Shown: positions 1 through 6,693 of the stretch, piece by piece | How the letters are laid out: each line of letters opens with the position of its first letter | How positions within the stretch are numbered: position 1 is the first letter of the stretch | Origin: CAZGCA01 sp964524145 | Lineage (GTDB): Bacteria; Hydrogenedentota; CAZGCA01 | Reading direction: 5' to 3' | Assembly: GCA_964524145.1 (NCBI GenBank) | Contig: CAZGCA010000120.1 | Span: forward strand, 1 to 11,086 | DNA length: 11,086 nt | Position numbers and translations under genes: made by a program | Notes under the pieces: generated by a model | Database searches by the model: none | Told to the model about the DNA's origin: nothing | What the model saw: the letters and a program-made list of their open reading frames with translations, nothing else

Positions 1-42
1 AGGTGGTATGTGGTGTCTCCCAGTGGGAAAGGGAGCAGGGTG

Positions 43-77
43 GAGTTTGGAGTCTTGAGTTTCAAGTCTTGAGAGAG
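43..77. repeat. Heptanucleotide tandem repeat
   Basis: Five consecutive 7-nt units can be read here: GAGTTTG, GAGTCTT, GAGTTTC, AAGTCTT and GAGAGAG. The first four follow a GAGTYTN-like consensus and the fifth is degenerate. The array lies 46 nt beyond the stop codon of the M16 protease gene, in non-coding sequence. It resembles in style the short heptanucleotide tandem repeats described from cyanobacteria and other bacteria, but I cannot tell whether this unit recurs elsewhere in the genome. No convincing intrinsic terminator for the minus-strand operon is visible in bases 1-122. Confidence 0.55.
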
Positions 78-122
78 AAGGGAGGCAAGCCGACCGCCAA
101 GACTTACAACAGGAACTGCGGA

Positions 123-1388
123 CTAGAGGGCGGGACGGTCCACCTCGCGTACGGGGCCGAGGCAGGTCAGGCTGACCTTGTCGTCAGTAATGAATTCCTC
201 TGCGAGAGCCTTCACGTTGTCACCCGTGACGGCATCAAACTGCCGCAGAACCTCCTCGACGGGCTCGACGGTTCCCCGATATATGTACGACGCGGCAATA
301 CGGGCCATGCGTGCGGACGTCGTCTCGAGCGCAAGCACCATGCTGCCCTTGATCTGCTCCTTGGTGTTTCGCAGCTCGTCGTCGGGAACGTGGTTGTCTC
401 TGATGTCGCGCAACTCGTCGAACACCAGATCGATCGTCCGGTTCAACCGGTCGGGCGATGTTGCGGCATAGACGCAGAGCGCGCCCGTGTTCGCCAGCAG
501 CATCGAGTACGCGCCTATCGTGTATGCCAGCCCCTGTTCTTCTCTGACCTTCTGGAACAGGCGCGAGCTTGCGGTGCCGCCGAGCATCTGCGCCATGACG
601 GTTAGCGGGAACCGGCGCGGGTCGCTCGCCGTCAGCGTCGGCATTCCGAGATAGAGCTGTGCCTGGCCGATCTCACGGTAGTGGCAGCGCGTTTCAGCGC
701 GTATAGCCGGCTCTGACGGACCGGGATCCGCCTGCCCTGACGGGAACTCGCTGAACTGATCCGATACGAGTTCCATGACCTCGTCGGCAGAGAACTTTCC
801 CGCAGCAGTAATGACGATCTTTTCGGAGCGGTACCGTTGGCGGTAGAAGCCTCTGATATCATCGCGTGTGGCACCACGGATAACGTCGGCACTCCCCGTT
901 ATCGGGAACCCCGTCGGATGATCGGGCCACAACTGCTGGAAGAACAGGTCGTGGACATACTCTTCGGGCGAATCATATATCTCGGCGATCTCCTCGATGA
1001 CAACGCTCTTCTCGCGCTCGATATCGGCATCTATGTCCCTGACCGGCGTCTCTTGAAACGCAAGCGAGTTCTTGAGCACGTCGCCGAGCAGTTCGAGCGC
1101 CAGCGGCACGTGGTCAGCGAGAATCCGGACATAGACGGAAGTCCAGTCGCGACCGGTCGAGGCGTTCATCGATCCACCACGTGACTCGACGGTTTCCATC
1201 AACTGGCGGGCGGTACGCGTGCGCGTGCCCTTGAAAAACAGATGCTCCATGAAATGAGAGAGACCGTTGGTGTCAACGGTCTCGTTCGATGACCCGGTTT
1301 TGATCCACGCGCCGATGCTCGCGGACTCGAGGTGCGGCATCTCCTCGAGCAGAACTGCGACACCGTTGGACAGCTTGTGGATATGCAC
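123..1388 (-). CDS. M16 family zinc peptidase (processing-protease type)
   Basis: Predicted metalloprotease of the pitrilysin / mitochondrial-processing-peptidase family, 421 residues, usual for the single-unit bacterial form that works as a dimer. The inverted zinc motif HxxEH is present as HFMEH (residues 45-49), and a distal glutamate about 77 residues later (E126 in REKSVVIEEI) fits the third zinc ligand. The second half carries the typical SSRLFQKVREEQGLAY stretch (about 274-289). A short insertion (about residues 112-121) precedes the distal Glu region. No signal peptide is seen, so a cytoplasmic location is likely. The start is GTG, 5 nt after the pnp stop, with only a weak purine-rich RBS (AGGCGG) inside the end of pnp, suggesting translational coupling. 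rpsO-pnp-M16 is a common gene order (Bacillus rpsO, pnpA, mlpA region). Physiological substrate unknown. Confidence 0.93.
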   Translation of the reverse strand: MHIHKLSNGVAVLLEEMPHLESASIGAWIKTGSSNETVDTNGLSHFMEHLFFKGTRTRTARQLMETVESRGGSMNASTGRDWTSVYVRILADHVPLALELLGDVLKNSLAFQETPVRDIDADIEREKSVVIEEIAEIYDSPEEYVHDLFFQQLWPDHPTGFPITGSADVIRGATRDDIRGFYRQRYRSEKIVITAAGKFSADEVMELVSDQFSEFPSGQADPGPSEPAIRAETRCHYREIGQAQLYLGMPTLTASDPRRFPLTVMAQMLGGTASSRLFQKVREEQGLAYTIGAYSMLLANTGALCVYAATSPDRLNRTIDLVFDELRDIRDNHVPDDELRNTKEQIKGSMVLALETTSARMARIAASYIYRGTVEPVEEVLRQFDAVTGDNVKALAEEFITDDKVSLTCLGPVREVDRPAL

Positions 1389-1393
1389 TAACG

Positions 1394-3598
1394 CTACCGC
1401 CTGTCGCGACTTCCTCGGCGAGGGGGCCGTCCACCGCGTTTGTCGCCGGACTGCCGTGGACGATAGCTTTTCTTGTCCCTGCTATCCCTGGAATCTCTCC
1501 TGGTCCTTCGCTCGACGAGGCCAAGCTCTATATCAGCCTCGAGCTTGCTCAAGTTGATCCGGTTCATCGAATCAACTTCTATGCACTTGACCTTGATGAC
1601 GTCGCCTTCCTTGAGCACGTCCTCGACTTTGTCGATACGTTCGTTGGCGATCTCGGATATGCGTACGAGCCCTTCCTTGCCCGGCAGAATCTCAACAAAC
1701 GCTCCGAAATTGACGATGCGCATCACCGTGCCGTCGTATAGCGTTCCCACCTCGACATCGGCAGTGATAGCCTCGATCATCTCGATGGCCTTCTTGGCAG
1801 CCTCACCTTCAACCGCAGCGATGGTCACCGTGCCGTCATCCTCGACTTCTATCTCAGCGCCCGTTGTCGCGGTAATGTTGCGGATAACCTTGCCGCCCGG
1901 GCCGATGATCTCCCGAATCTTCTCAGGATCAACCTTGATCTGTGTTATCCGCGGCGCGTAGATAGATATATCTTCCCGAGGCTCGGCCAACGTCGCCTTC
2001 ATCTTCTCGAGGATCTCGATCCGCGCATCCTTCGCCTGCACGAGCGCGCGCCAGACCAGGTCCGGCGACACACCGGGGATCTTCATGTCCATTTGCCATG
2101 CCGTGATGCCTTTCACCGTGCCGGCAACCTTGAAGTCCATATCGCCGTAATGGTCCTCGAGCCCCATAATATCCGTCAGCAACAGCGACTCATCCTCCTC
2201 TTGTATGAGCCCTATTGATACGCCGGCAATAGGCTCTTTCACCGGTACGCCGGCGTCCAACAGCGCCAGCATCCCGCCGCAAACCGCGGCCATCGAAGAG
2301 CTGCCGTTGGACTCGAGGATGTCCGAGACGAGTCGTATCGTGTAAGGAAACTCCTCTTCCGTGGGAGTGATGCCCTCTAACGCGCTCTCGGCCAACGCGC
2401 CGTGGCCGATCTCACGCCGTCCGGGTCCCCGAATCGGTTTCACCTCGCCAACGCTGAACGGCGGGAAGTTGTAGTGGAGCATGAACCGCTTGAACGACTC
2501 GCCCGTCAGCTCGTCGAGCTTCTGCTTGTCGCGAGACGTTCCGAGCGTGGCGGCAACAAGCGCCTGGGTTTCCCCGCGAGCAAACAGCGCCGACCCGTGC
2601 GCTCTCGGAAGCATTCCGACTTCGCATGTTATCGGACGAACCTCGTTCAGCCCACGGTTGTCCGCCCGCCTCTTCTCTTTCACGACTGCCTCTCGGAACC
2701 GCCGCTCGACTTCCTTGTCGAAGATGGAACGCATGTCCTGTTCGCGCTCCGGATACTCCTCCTGCAACCGTTCAACGATCGAGTGGAGGAGGTTCCGCGT
2801 GATCTCCACCCTTTCCGCCTTGACAGGCGTAAAGAGAATGCGGTTGATATCCGCTTCCATAATCTCGATAACGGCCTTTTTCAGACCAGGATCCTCCTCC
2901 AAGGGCGGCACTTCAAGCTTAACCTTGCCAACCATGGACACGAGGTCTTTCTGGAGGTCTATCGACGTCTGCAACGCCTCCTGCCCAAACCGGACCGCGT
3001 CGGCCATCAGCTCCTCGCTTGCCTCGTTCGCAGTCCCGCAGAGCATCACCACCCCGTCCCGCATGCCGGACACCACAATATCCAGCTCGCTTTCCTCCAG
3101 ACGGCTGTACGTCGGGTTGAGCACAAACTCGCCGTCTACATAACCCACACGCACGGAACCCAGAGGCCTGCCGAACGGTATTTCCGATATCATCAGGGCC
3201 GCCGAGGCACCTATCATGGCCGGTACGTCGATCTCGTTCTCCTGGTCCGCCGACAGTACCGACACGATTATCTGGACCTCGTTGCGGTAATGATCAGGAA
3301 ACAGCGGCCGAATGGGGCGATCTATCATCCGCGCTATGAGCACCTCGCGTTCGCTCGGTCTCCCCTCGCGACGGAAAAAGCCGCCCGGTATCTTGCCCGC
3401 CGCATACGTCTTCTCACGGTACTCGACAAAGAGCGGGAGCCAGCTCCTCGGAGACGGCTCCGGAGCTACGACTGCCGTGGCAAGGATCATTGTACCGCCA
3501 TACTGCACTGTGACGGCGCCGCTCGCCTGTTTGGCCAGCTTGCCGGTTTCGATTATCAGTTCTTCATCTCCGTAGGGAGCACGAACAGTGTCTGCCAT
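1394..3598 (-). CDS. pnp: Polyribonucleotide nucleotidyltransferase (PNPase)
   Basis: Phosphorolytic 3'-5' exoribonuclease that degrades RNA to nucleoside diphosphates and takes part in mRNA turnover, 734 residues, standard length. It has two RNase PH domains. The first contains FFRREGRPSE and the IDRPIRPLFP stretch; the second contains GDMDFKVAGT, whose aspartates match the catalytic metal-binding positions. A KH domain (about 546-614, GPGG at 566-569) and an S1 domain (about 615-690) follow. The last about 38 residues are a basic Arg/Asp/Ser/Gly-rich tail, probably disordered. The ATG at 3598 is chosen because AAAAGGA lies 8 nt upstream and the protein then begins MADTVRAPYG, where the family homology begins; an in-frame extension to 3658 runs through the intergenic hairpins and looks non-coding. 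Preceded by rpsO, as in many bacteria. Confidence 0.97.
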   Translation of the reverse strand: MADTVRAPYGDEELIIETGKLAKQASGAVTVQYGGTMILATAVVAPEPSPRSWLPLFVEYREKTYAAGKIPGGFFRREGRPSEREVLIARMIDRPIRPLFPDHYRNEVQIIVSVLSADQENEIDVPAMIGASAALMISEIPFGRPLGSVRVGYVDGEFVLNPTYSRLEESELDIVVSGMRDGVVMLCGTANEASEELMADAVRFGQEALQTSIDLQKDLVSMVGKVKLEVPPLEEDPGLKKAVIEIMEADINRILFTPVKAERVEITRNLLHSIVERLQEEYPEREQDMRSIFDKEVERRFREAVVKEKRRADNRGLNEVRPITCEVGMLPRAHGSALFARGETQALVAATLGTSRDKQKLDELTGESFKRFMLHYNFPPFSVGEVKPIRGPGRREIGHGALAESALEGITPTEEEFPYTIRLVSDILESNGSSSMAAVCGGMLALLDAGVPVKEPIAGVSIGLIQEEDESLLLTDIMGLEDHYGDMDFKVAGTVKGITAWQMDMKIPGVSPDLVWRALVQAKDARIEILEKMKATLAEPREDISIYAPRITQIKVDPEKIREIIGPGGKVIRNITATTGAEIEVEDDGTVTIAAVEGEAAKKAIEMIEAITADVEVGTLYDGTVMRIVNFGAFVEILPGKEGLVRISEIANERIDKVEDVLKEGDVIKVKCIEVDSMNRINLSKLEADIELGLVERRTRRDSRDSRDKKSYRPRQSGDKRGGRPPRRGSRDRR

Positions 3599-3606
3599 TA
3601 GTACAT

Positions 3607-3613
3607 TCCTTTT
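3607..3613 (-). promoter_or_regulatory. pnp ribosome binding site
   Basis: On the minus strand this reads AAAAGGA, 8 nt before the ATG at 3598. It decides the pnp start in favour of 3598 over upstream in-frame codons, which lack such a site and would add 20 residues without family resemblance. Confidence 0.75.
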
Positions 3614-3627
3614 CTGAATAACGTTCC

Positions 3628-3682
3628 GGTCGCGCCTTTCCCGCGATCCTGCATACACGCAACGCGTGACCGAACTCTTCGG
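3628..3682 (-). other. Three stem-loops in the rpsO-pnp spacer
   Basis: Three successive inverted repeats fill the 94-nt spacer. 3670-3682 has arms CCGAA/TTCGG with a 3-nt loop. 3656-3668 has CACGC/GCGTG with a 3-nt loop. 3628-3649 has GGTCGCG pairing with CGCGATCC across a 7-nt loop, with one bulge. None is followed by a T-run on the minus strand, so they do not look like terminators. In E. coli the rpsO-pnp spacer carries an RNase III-processed stem-loop through which PNPase autoregulates; a comparable role here is inference from position only, and these stems are much shorter than the E. coli one. Confidence 0.5.
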
Positions 3683-3692
3683 CGTAACGCCT

Positions 3693-3962
3693 CTATCTCC
3701 TCAGGTTAAGCGCCTCGATGAGTGTGCGATACCTTTCTGCGTCTTTACGGTGAAGGTAGTCGAGCAGGCGACGCCTTGTCCCCACCAACTTCAACAAGCC
3801 CCGGCGGCTGCCATGATCTTTCTTGAACGCTTTGAAATGCTCCGTAAGCTGGTTGATCCTTTCGGTCATGAGGGCAACCTGGACTTCGGGCGACCCGGTA
3901 TCCCCCTCGTGTTGTTGGAACTTTTTGATTATCTCCTCTTTCTTCTCTTTCGCCAGTGCCAC
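3693..3962 (-). CDS. rpsO: 30S ribosomal protein S15
   Basis: Primary 16S rRNA-binding protein of the small subunit platform, 89 residues, the canonical length. Family landmarks are visible: GDTGSPEVQVALMTERINQLTEHFK (about residues 20-44), then HGSRRGLLKLVGTRRRLLDYL (about 50-70), covering the conserved rRNA-contacting segments, ending in the helix with RYRTLIEALNLRR. The start is GTG, supported by AAGGAGGA 8 nt upstream and by the usual N-terminus MALAKEKKEEII. It sits between pgk (88-nt gap) and pnp (94-nt gap). S15 commonly represses its own translation by binding a structured leader that mimics 16S rRNA; the hairpin at 4003-4028 is a candidate part of such a leader, unproven. Confidence 0.97.
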   Translation of the reverse strand: MALAKEKKEEIIKKFQQHEGDTGSPEVQVALMTERINQLTEHFKAFKKDHGSRRGLLKLVGTRRRLLDYLHRKDAERYRTLIEALNLRR

Positions 3963-3970
3963 GGCACAGT

Positions 3971-3978
3971 TCCTCCTT
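3971..3978 (-). promoter_or_regulatory. rpsO ribosome binding site
   Basis: AAGGAGGA on the minus strand, 8 nt before the GTG start of rpsO. This near-consensus site fixes the non-ATG start. Confidence 0.8.
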
Positions 3979-4002
3979 GTGTTGTTGTTCCGCCCTGCCC
4001 GA

Positions 4003-4028
4003 GGAACCCGCTGGAGGCAGCGGGAACC
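4003..4028 (-). other. Stem-loop between pgk and rpsO
   Basis: A perfect 7-bp inverted repeat, CCCGCTG (4007-4013) and CAGCGGG (4018-4024), has a 4-nt loop and is extended by two more G-C pairs beyond a symmetric 2x2 internal loop. It lies 22 nt after the pgk stop and 25 nt before the rpsO Shine-Dalgarno. No T-run follows, so it is not a classical terminator. It may be an S15 leader element, a processing site or a stability element. Confidence 0.5.
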
Positions 4029-4050
4029 CCAGTCCAGGGTACATGCTCCT

Positions 4051-5238
4051 CTACGTATCGGTCAATGCAGCCAACCCCGGCAGTTCCTTGCCTTCGAGCA
4101 TCTCCAATGAGGCACCGCCGCCGGTCGAGACGTGCGCCATCTTCTCCGTCAGCCCGAACTTGCTGATTGCGGCTGCGGTGTCGCCGCCTCCTATCACGGT
4201 GGTGGCGGCGCAGCCCGCTAGGAACTTGGCAACAGCCTGTGTCCCCTCGGCAAACGCTGCCATCTCGAACGCGCCAAGCGGGCCGTTCCACACAACGGTC
4301 TTCGCCGAGCTAAGCCTCGATATGAACTCTTCCACGGTCTTCGGACCGACGTCAAGCCCCATCCACCCGGACTCGATACCGTCCCGGGACACAGTCTTCG
4401 TTTCGGCTTGCGCACTGAACGCGTCGCCGACGACGTGGTCTTCCGGCAGGACCAGTGGAACGTTCTCCTTCTTCGTGCCGGCAAGTATATCCCTGGCCAC
4501 ACCGAGCTTATCCGCCTCGAGCCGCGAGTCGCCGACCCCGATGCCCTGGGCGTTCAAGAACGTATACGCCATAGCGCCTCCCACAAGGAAGCAGTCAACG
4601 TTCTTCACGAGGTTCGAGATAACACCTATTTTGTCGGAGACCTTCGCACCGCCGAGTATGGTTACGAACGGTTTCTCAGGTGCGCTGAGTATCTTGGTGA
4701 AAAACCGTATCTCTTTCTCGAGCAGGTATCCCGCAGCCGATTGAGCGACATGCTTCGTCACCCCGACCGTCGATGCGTGCGCCCGATGAGCCGCCCCAAA
4801 CGCATCGTTCACATACACGTCGCCAAGTCTGGCGAGAGCCGCAGAGAACCCTTCGTCGTTCTTCTCCTCCTCGGGATGAAACCGCGTGTTTTCCAGCAGC
4901 ACAACATCGCCCTGAGACATCGCGTTCACCGCCGACTCGACCTCGGCGCCAACGCAATCCTCGGTCTTCTTCACCTCGGCGTCTATCAGTTCGGAGAGTC
5001 GCTCAGCAACCGGCGTCAGCCGCATCGATTCGACCACCTCGCCTTTTGGCCGGCCCAGATGCGACATCAGGACGACTTTGGCGCCTTGACCCCTCAGATG
5101 GTTGATTGTCGGCAACGCGGCACGGATGCGAGCGTCGTCCGTGATGCTGCACTCTTTGTCCATCGGAACGTTGAAGTCAACACGCACAAGCACGCGTTTG
5201 CCGCCAACATCGATATCCTCGACAAAGAGCTTGTTCAT
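4051..5238 (-). CDS. pgk: Phosphoglycerate kinase
   Basis: Glycolytic/gluconeogenic enzyme that transfers phosphate from 1,3-bisphosphoglycerate to ADP, 395 residues, standard length. The N-terminal substrate-binding signature RVLVRVDFNVP is at about residues 15-25. DAFGAAHRAHAST, ILGGAKVSDKIGVI and the C-terminal nucleotide-binding glycine motifs VIGGGDTAAAI and STGGGASLEMLEGKELPGL are all present, so it should be active. The ATG at 5238 has only a weak SD (TAGGT), but it lies 22 nt after the gap stop, so it is likely co-transcribed with, and partly coupled to, gap. Its product partner GAPDH makes the substrate of this reaction. tpiA, often the next gene, is absent; rpsO follows instead. Confidence 0.97.
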   Translation of the reverse strand: MNKLFVEDIDVGGKRVLVRVDFNVPMDKECSITDDARIRAALPTINHLRGQGAKVVLMSHLGRPKGEVVESMRLTPVAERLSELIDAEVKKTEDCVGAEVESAVNAMSQGDVVLLENTRFHPEEEKNDEGFSAALARLGDVYVNDAFGAAHRAHASTVGVTKHVAQSAAGYLLEKEIRFFTKILSAPEKPFVTILGGAKVSDKIGVISNLVKNVDCFLVGGAMAYTFLNAQGIGVGDSRLEADKLGVARDILAGTKKENVPLVLPEDHVVGDAFSAQAETKTVSRDGIESGWMGLDVGPKTVEEFISRLSSAKTVVWNGPLGAFEMAAFAEGTQAVAKFLAGCAATTVIGGGDTAAAISKFGLTEKMAHVSTGGGASLEMLEGKELPGLAALTDT

Positions 5239-5260
5239 TTTCGGTTTAACCTATTCGAGC

Positions 5261-6265
5261 TTAGAGCTTCGCCAATATCTTGAAAAGATCGACGCACCGG
5301 CACGAGTATCCCCACTCGTTGTCGTACCACGAGATGACCTTGACCATGTTATCCTCGATCACCTTCGTGAACTCTGGATCGAAGATGCTCGAATGCGGGT
5401 TGCCGATGACGTCCGTCGACACCAGCGGGTCTTCCGTGTACTGAAGGATACCCTTGAGCCGCTTGGTTCCGGCAGCTTTCTCTATTGCAGCGTTGATCTC
5501 TTCCGCCGTAGCCTTCTTCTCGAGTTGTGCAACAAAGTCGCAGACCGACCCGTCAGGAACAGGAGCCCGCATCGCCATTCCGTCAAGTTTGCCGTTAAGC
5601 TCCGGGATAACCTTGCCGACTGCGGCAGCGGCACCGGTCGTCGTCGGGATAAGCGACATGCACGCTGCCCGTGCGCGACGCAAGTCGGAGTGGGGCAGGT
5701 CCAGTATTTTCTGGTCGTTCGTGTAGGCATGGATCGTTGTCATCAACCCACGAACAACACCGAAAGTGTCGTGCAGCACCTTCACAACCGGTGCGAAACA
5801 GTTAGTTGTACACGACGCTGCGGAGATCAGAGTGTCCGAGGCTTTCAGCACATCGTCGTTGACGCCGAGGACTATCATGGCGTCTATCTCATCTTTCGGC
5901 GGTGCCGACACAAGTACCTTCTGCGCTCCCGCATCCAGATGCAATTGCATCTTCTCGCGAGACCGGAAGAACCCGGTTGATTCGAGCACGATCTCTACGC
6001 CCAGATCACCCCACGGGAGGTCGGCCGGGTTTTTCTTGCTCAACACTTTTATTTCCGCACCGTTGACAACCAGTGCCCCCTCTTTGGCCTCGACCTCTCC
6101 CTGGAACTTGCCGTGGATCGAGTCGTACTTGAGCAGGTGCGCCAGCGTCTCCGCGTCCGTCAGATCGTTCACGGCGACAAGCTCCAACTCTTTGTCAGTT
6201 GCCATCGCTCTGAAGGTGTTCCTGCCTATTCTTCCAAAACCGTTAATCCCTATCTTCACTGCCAT
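5261..6265 (-). CDS. gap: Glyceraldehyde-3-phosphate dehydrogenase (type I, NAD-type)
   Basis: Catalyses oxidative phosphorylation of glyceraldehyde-3-phosphate to 1,3-bisphosphoglycerate in the cytoplasm; 334 residues, standard length. The N-terminal dinucleotide-binding motif is NGFGRIGRNTFRA (8-20). Asp34, after the second beta strand, suggests NAD rather than NADP preference, as does the LP pair in ILDLPHSDLRRARAA. The active-site block reads SAASCTTN with nucleophile Cys152 and catalytic His179 (TTIHAYTN); the Ala in place of the more usual Asn before ASCTTN is a conservative oddity. The C-terminus has WYDNEWGYSCR. The start ATG is preceded by AAGGAG at 7 nt. It is the first gene of the minus-strand run and has a long leader with a good sigma70-like promoter. 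Confidence 0.97.
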   Translation of the reverse strand: MAVKIGINGFGRIGRNTFRAMATDKELELVAVNDLTDAETLAHLLKYDSIHGKFQGEVEAKEGALVVNGAEIKVLSKKNPADLPWGDLGVEIVLESTGFFRSREKMQLHLDAGAQKVLVSAPPKDEIDAMIVLGVNDDVLKASDTLISAASCTTNCFAPVVKVLHDTFGVVRGLMTTIHAYTNDQKILDLPHSDLRRARAACMSLIPTTTGAAAAVGKVIPELNGKLDGMAMRAPVPDGSVCDFVAQLEKKATAEEINAAIEKAAGTKRLKGILQYTEDPLVSTDVIGNPHSSIFDPEFTKVIEDNMVKVISWYDNEWGYSCRCVDLFKILAKL

Positions 6266-6318
6266 CTTCTTTCTCCTTCGTCTCCCAAATGTCCCTGGGT
6301 TTGTCTCGTCTCACACGA

Positions 6319-6366
6319 AAAACAAAAAGCCCAAGACGTCAAAGTGCTGCCGAAAGACTTCACGTA
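6319..6366 (-). other. Leader hairpin followed by T-rich tract (possible attenuator)
   Basis: On the minus strand a stem of about 9 bp with one bulge can form (arms 6358-6366 and 6337-6346, loop of about 11 nt). Seven nucleotides later comes TTTTTGTTTTT (6329-6319). It lies within the transcribed leader of gap, about 55 nt upstream of the start codon. The stem is AT-containing and the T-tract is not immediately adjacent, so termination here is only a possibility. Confidence 0.3.
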
Positions 6367-6439
6367 CCGGCTAGAACGCACTCCCGCCTTGGACGGATGC
6401 TATGCTGCAAACGTTCTTCTGGGACTTTCTTCAGCCCTT

Positions 6440-6458
6440 GACCTTCCTCGCGAAGGTC
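6440..6458 (-). other. Stem-loop in gap leader
   Basis: Perfect 7-bp inverted repeat GACCTTC / GAAGGTC with a 5-nt loop, about 28 nt downstream of the expected transcription start. Its place near the 5' end of the predicted transcript suggests a role in mRNA stability or leader folding; no known riboswitch class is recognised. Confidence 0.45.
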
Positions 6459-6492
6459 CACACATCTTCTATTCCCTTCTCGAGTCGCACCA

Positions 6493-6521
6493 ATTATGCC
6501 ACAGCCGAATCAAGATGTCAA
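6493..6521 (-). promoter_or_regulatory. Sigma70-type promoter for gap operon
   Basis: On the minus strand a perfect -35 TTGACA (6521-6516) and a -10 CATAAT (6498-6493, 5 of 6 to consensus) are separated by exactly 17 nt. Transcription would start near 6486 and give a leader of about 220 nt before the gap ATG. It is the best promoter match in the window and points at the first gene of a five-gene co-directional run. The only reading frames over it are shadow ORFs of other genes. Confidence 0.75.
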
Positions 6522-6593
6522 ACACTTTTTTCGCGCAGTGCGGAGCCTCCCTTTCCGAGAGACATGGTGCCATCTGTAGTAGTGCGTCAGGAG

Positions 6594-6623
6594 TTGGCGT
6601 CTCGTTCGTCGATAGTGTATTAT
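6594..6623 (+). promoter_or_regulatory. Candidate promoter for glycosyltransferase operon
   Basis: TATTAT (6618-6623, 5 of 6 to the -10 consensus) lies 18 nt after TTGGCG (6594-6599, weak -35). It sits 71 nt upstream of the glycosyltransferase start, divergent to the gap promoter. The -10 is overlapped by the inverted repeat CGATA (6610-6614) / TATCG (6621-6625), a possible operator. The -35 is poor, so this is tentative. Confidence 0.4.
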
Positions 6624-6637
6624 CGTCCGCAAGTCCG

Positions 6638-6647
6638 GTCTCGAGAC
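6638..6647. other. 10-bp palindrome GTCTCGAGAC
   Basis: A perfect palindrome located 15 nt after the candidate -10 and 46 nt before the glycosyltransferase start. It could be an operator half-site pair or chance; a 10-bp palindrome alone is weak evidence. Apart from this, the promoters and the leader hairpins, nothing gene-like is seen in the 428-nt spacer 6266-6693. Confidence 0.25.
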
Positions 6648-6693
6648 GGGGCCGAGAGGGAAAACGGCGGTTGGATGTGTTAGCCAGGAAGAT

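Noticed and set aside
1..42. Intrinsic terminator for the minus-strand operon
   Set aside because: Only a 4-5 bp inverted repeat (CTCCC/GGGAG) without a T-run; the terminator may lie outside the window.
2402..3601. 399-residue plus-strand reading frame opposite pnp
   Set aside because: Antisense shadow of a clearly real pnp gene; no recognisable motif, and such long antisense frames arise from codon bias in GC-rich genes.
4408..5980. Two plus-strand frames of about 290 residues opposite pgk and gap
   Set aside because: Fully antisense to strongly conserved glycolytic genes; composition rich in Arg/His as expected for shadows.
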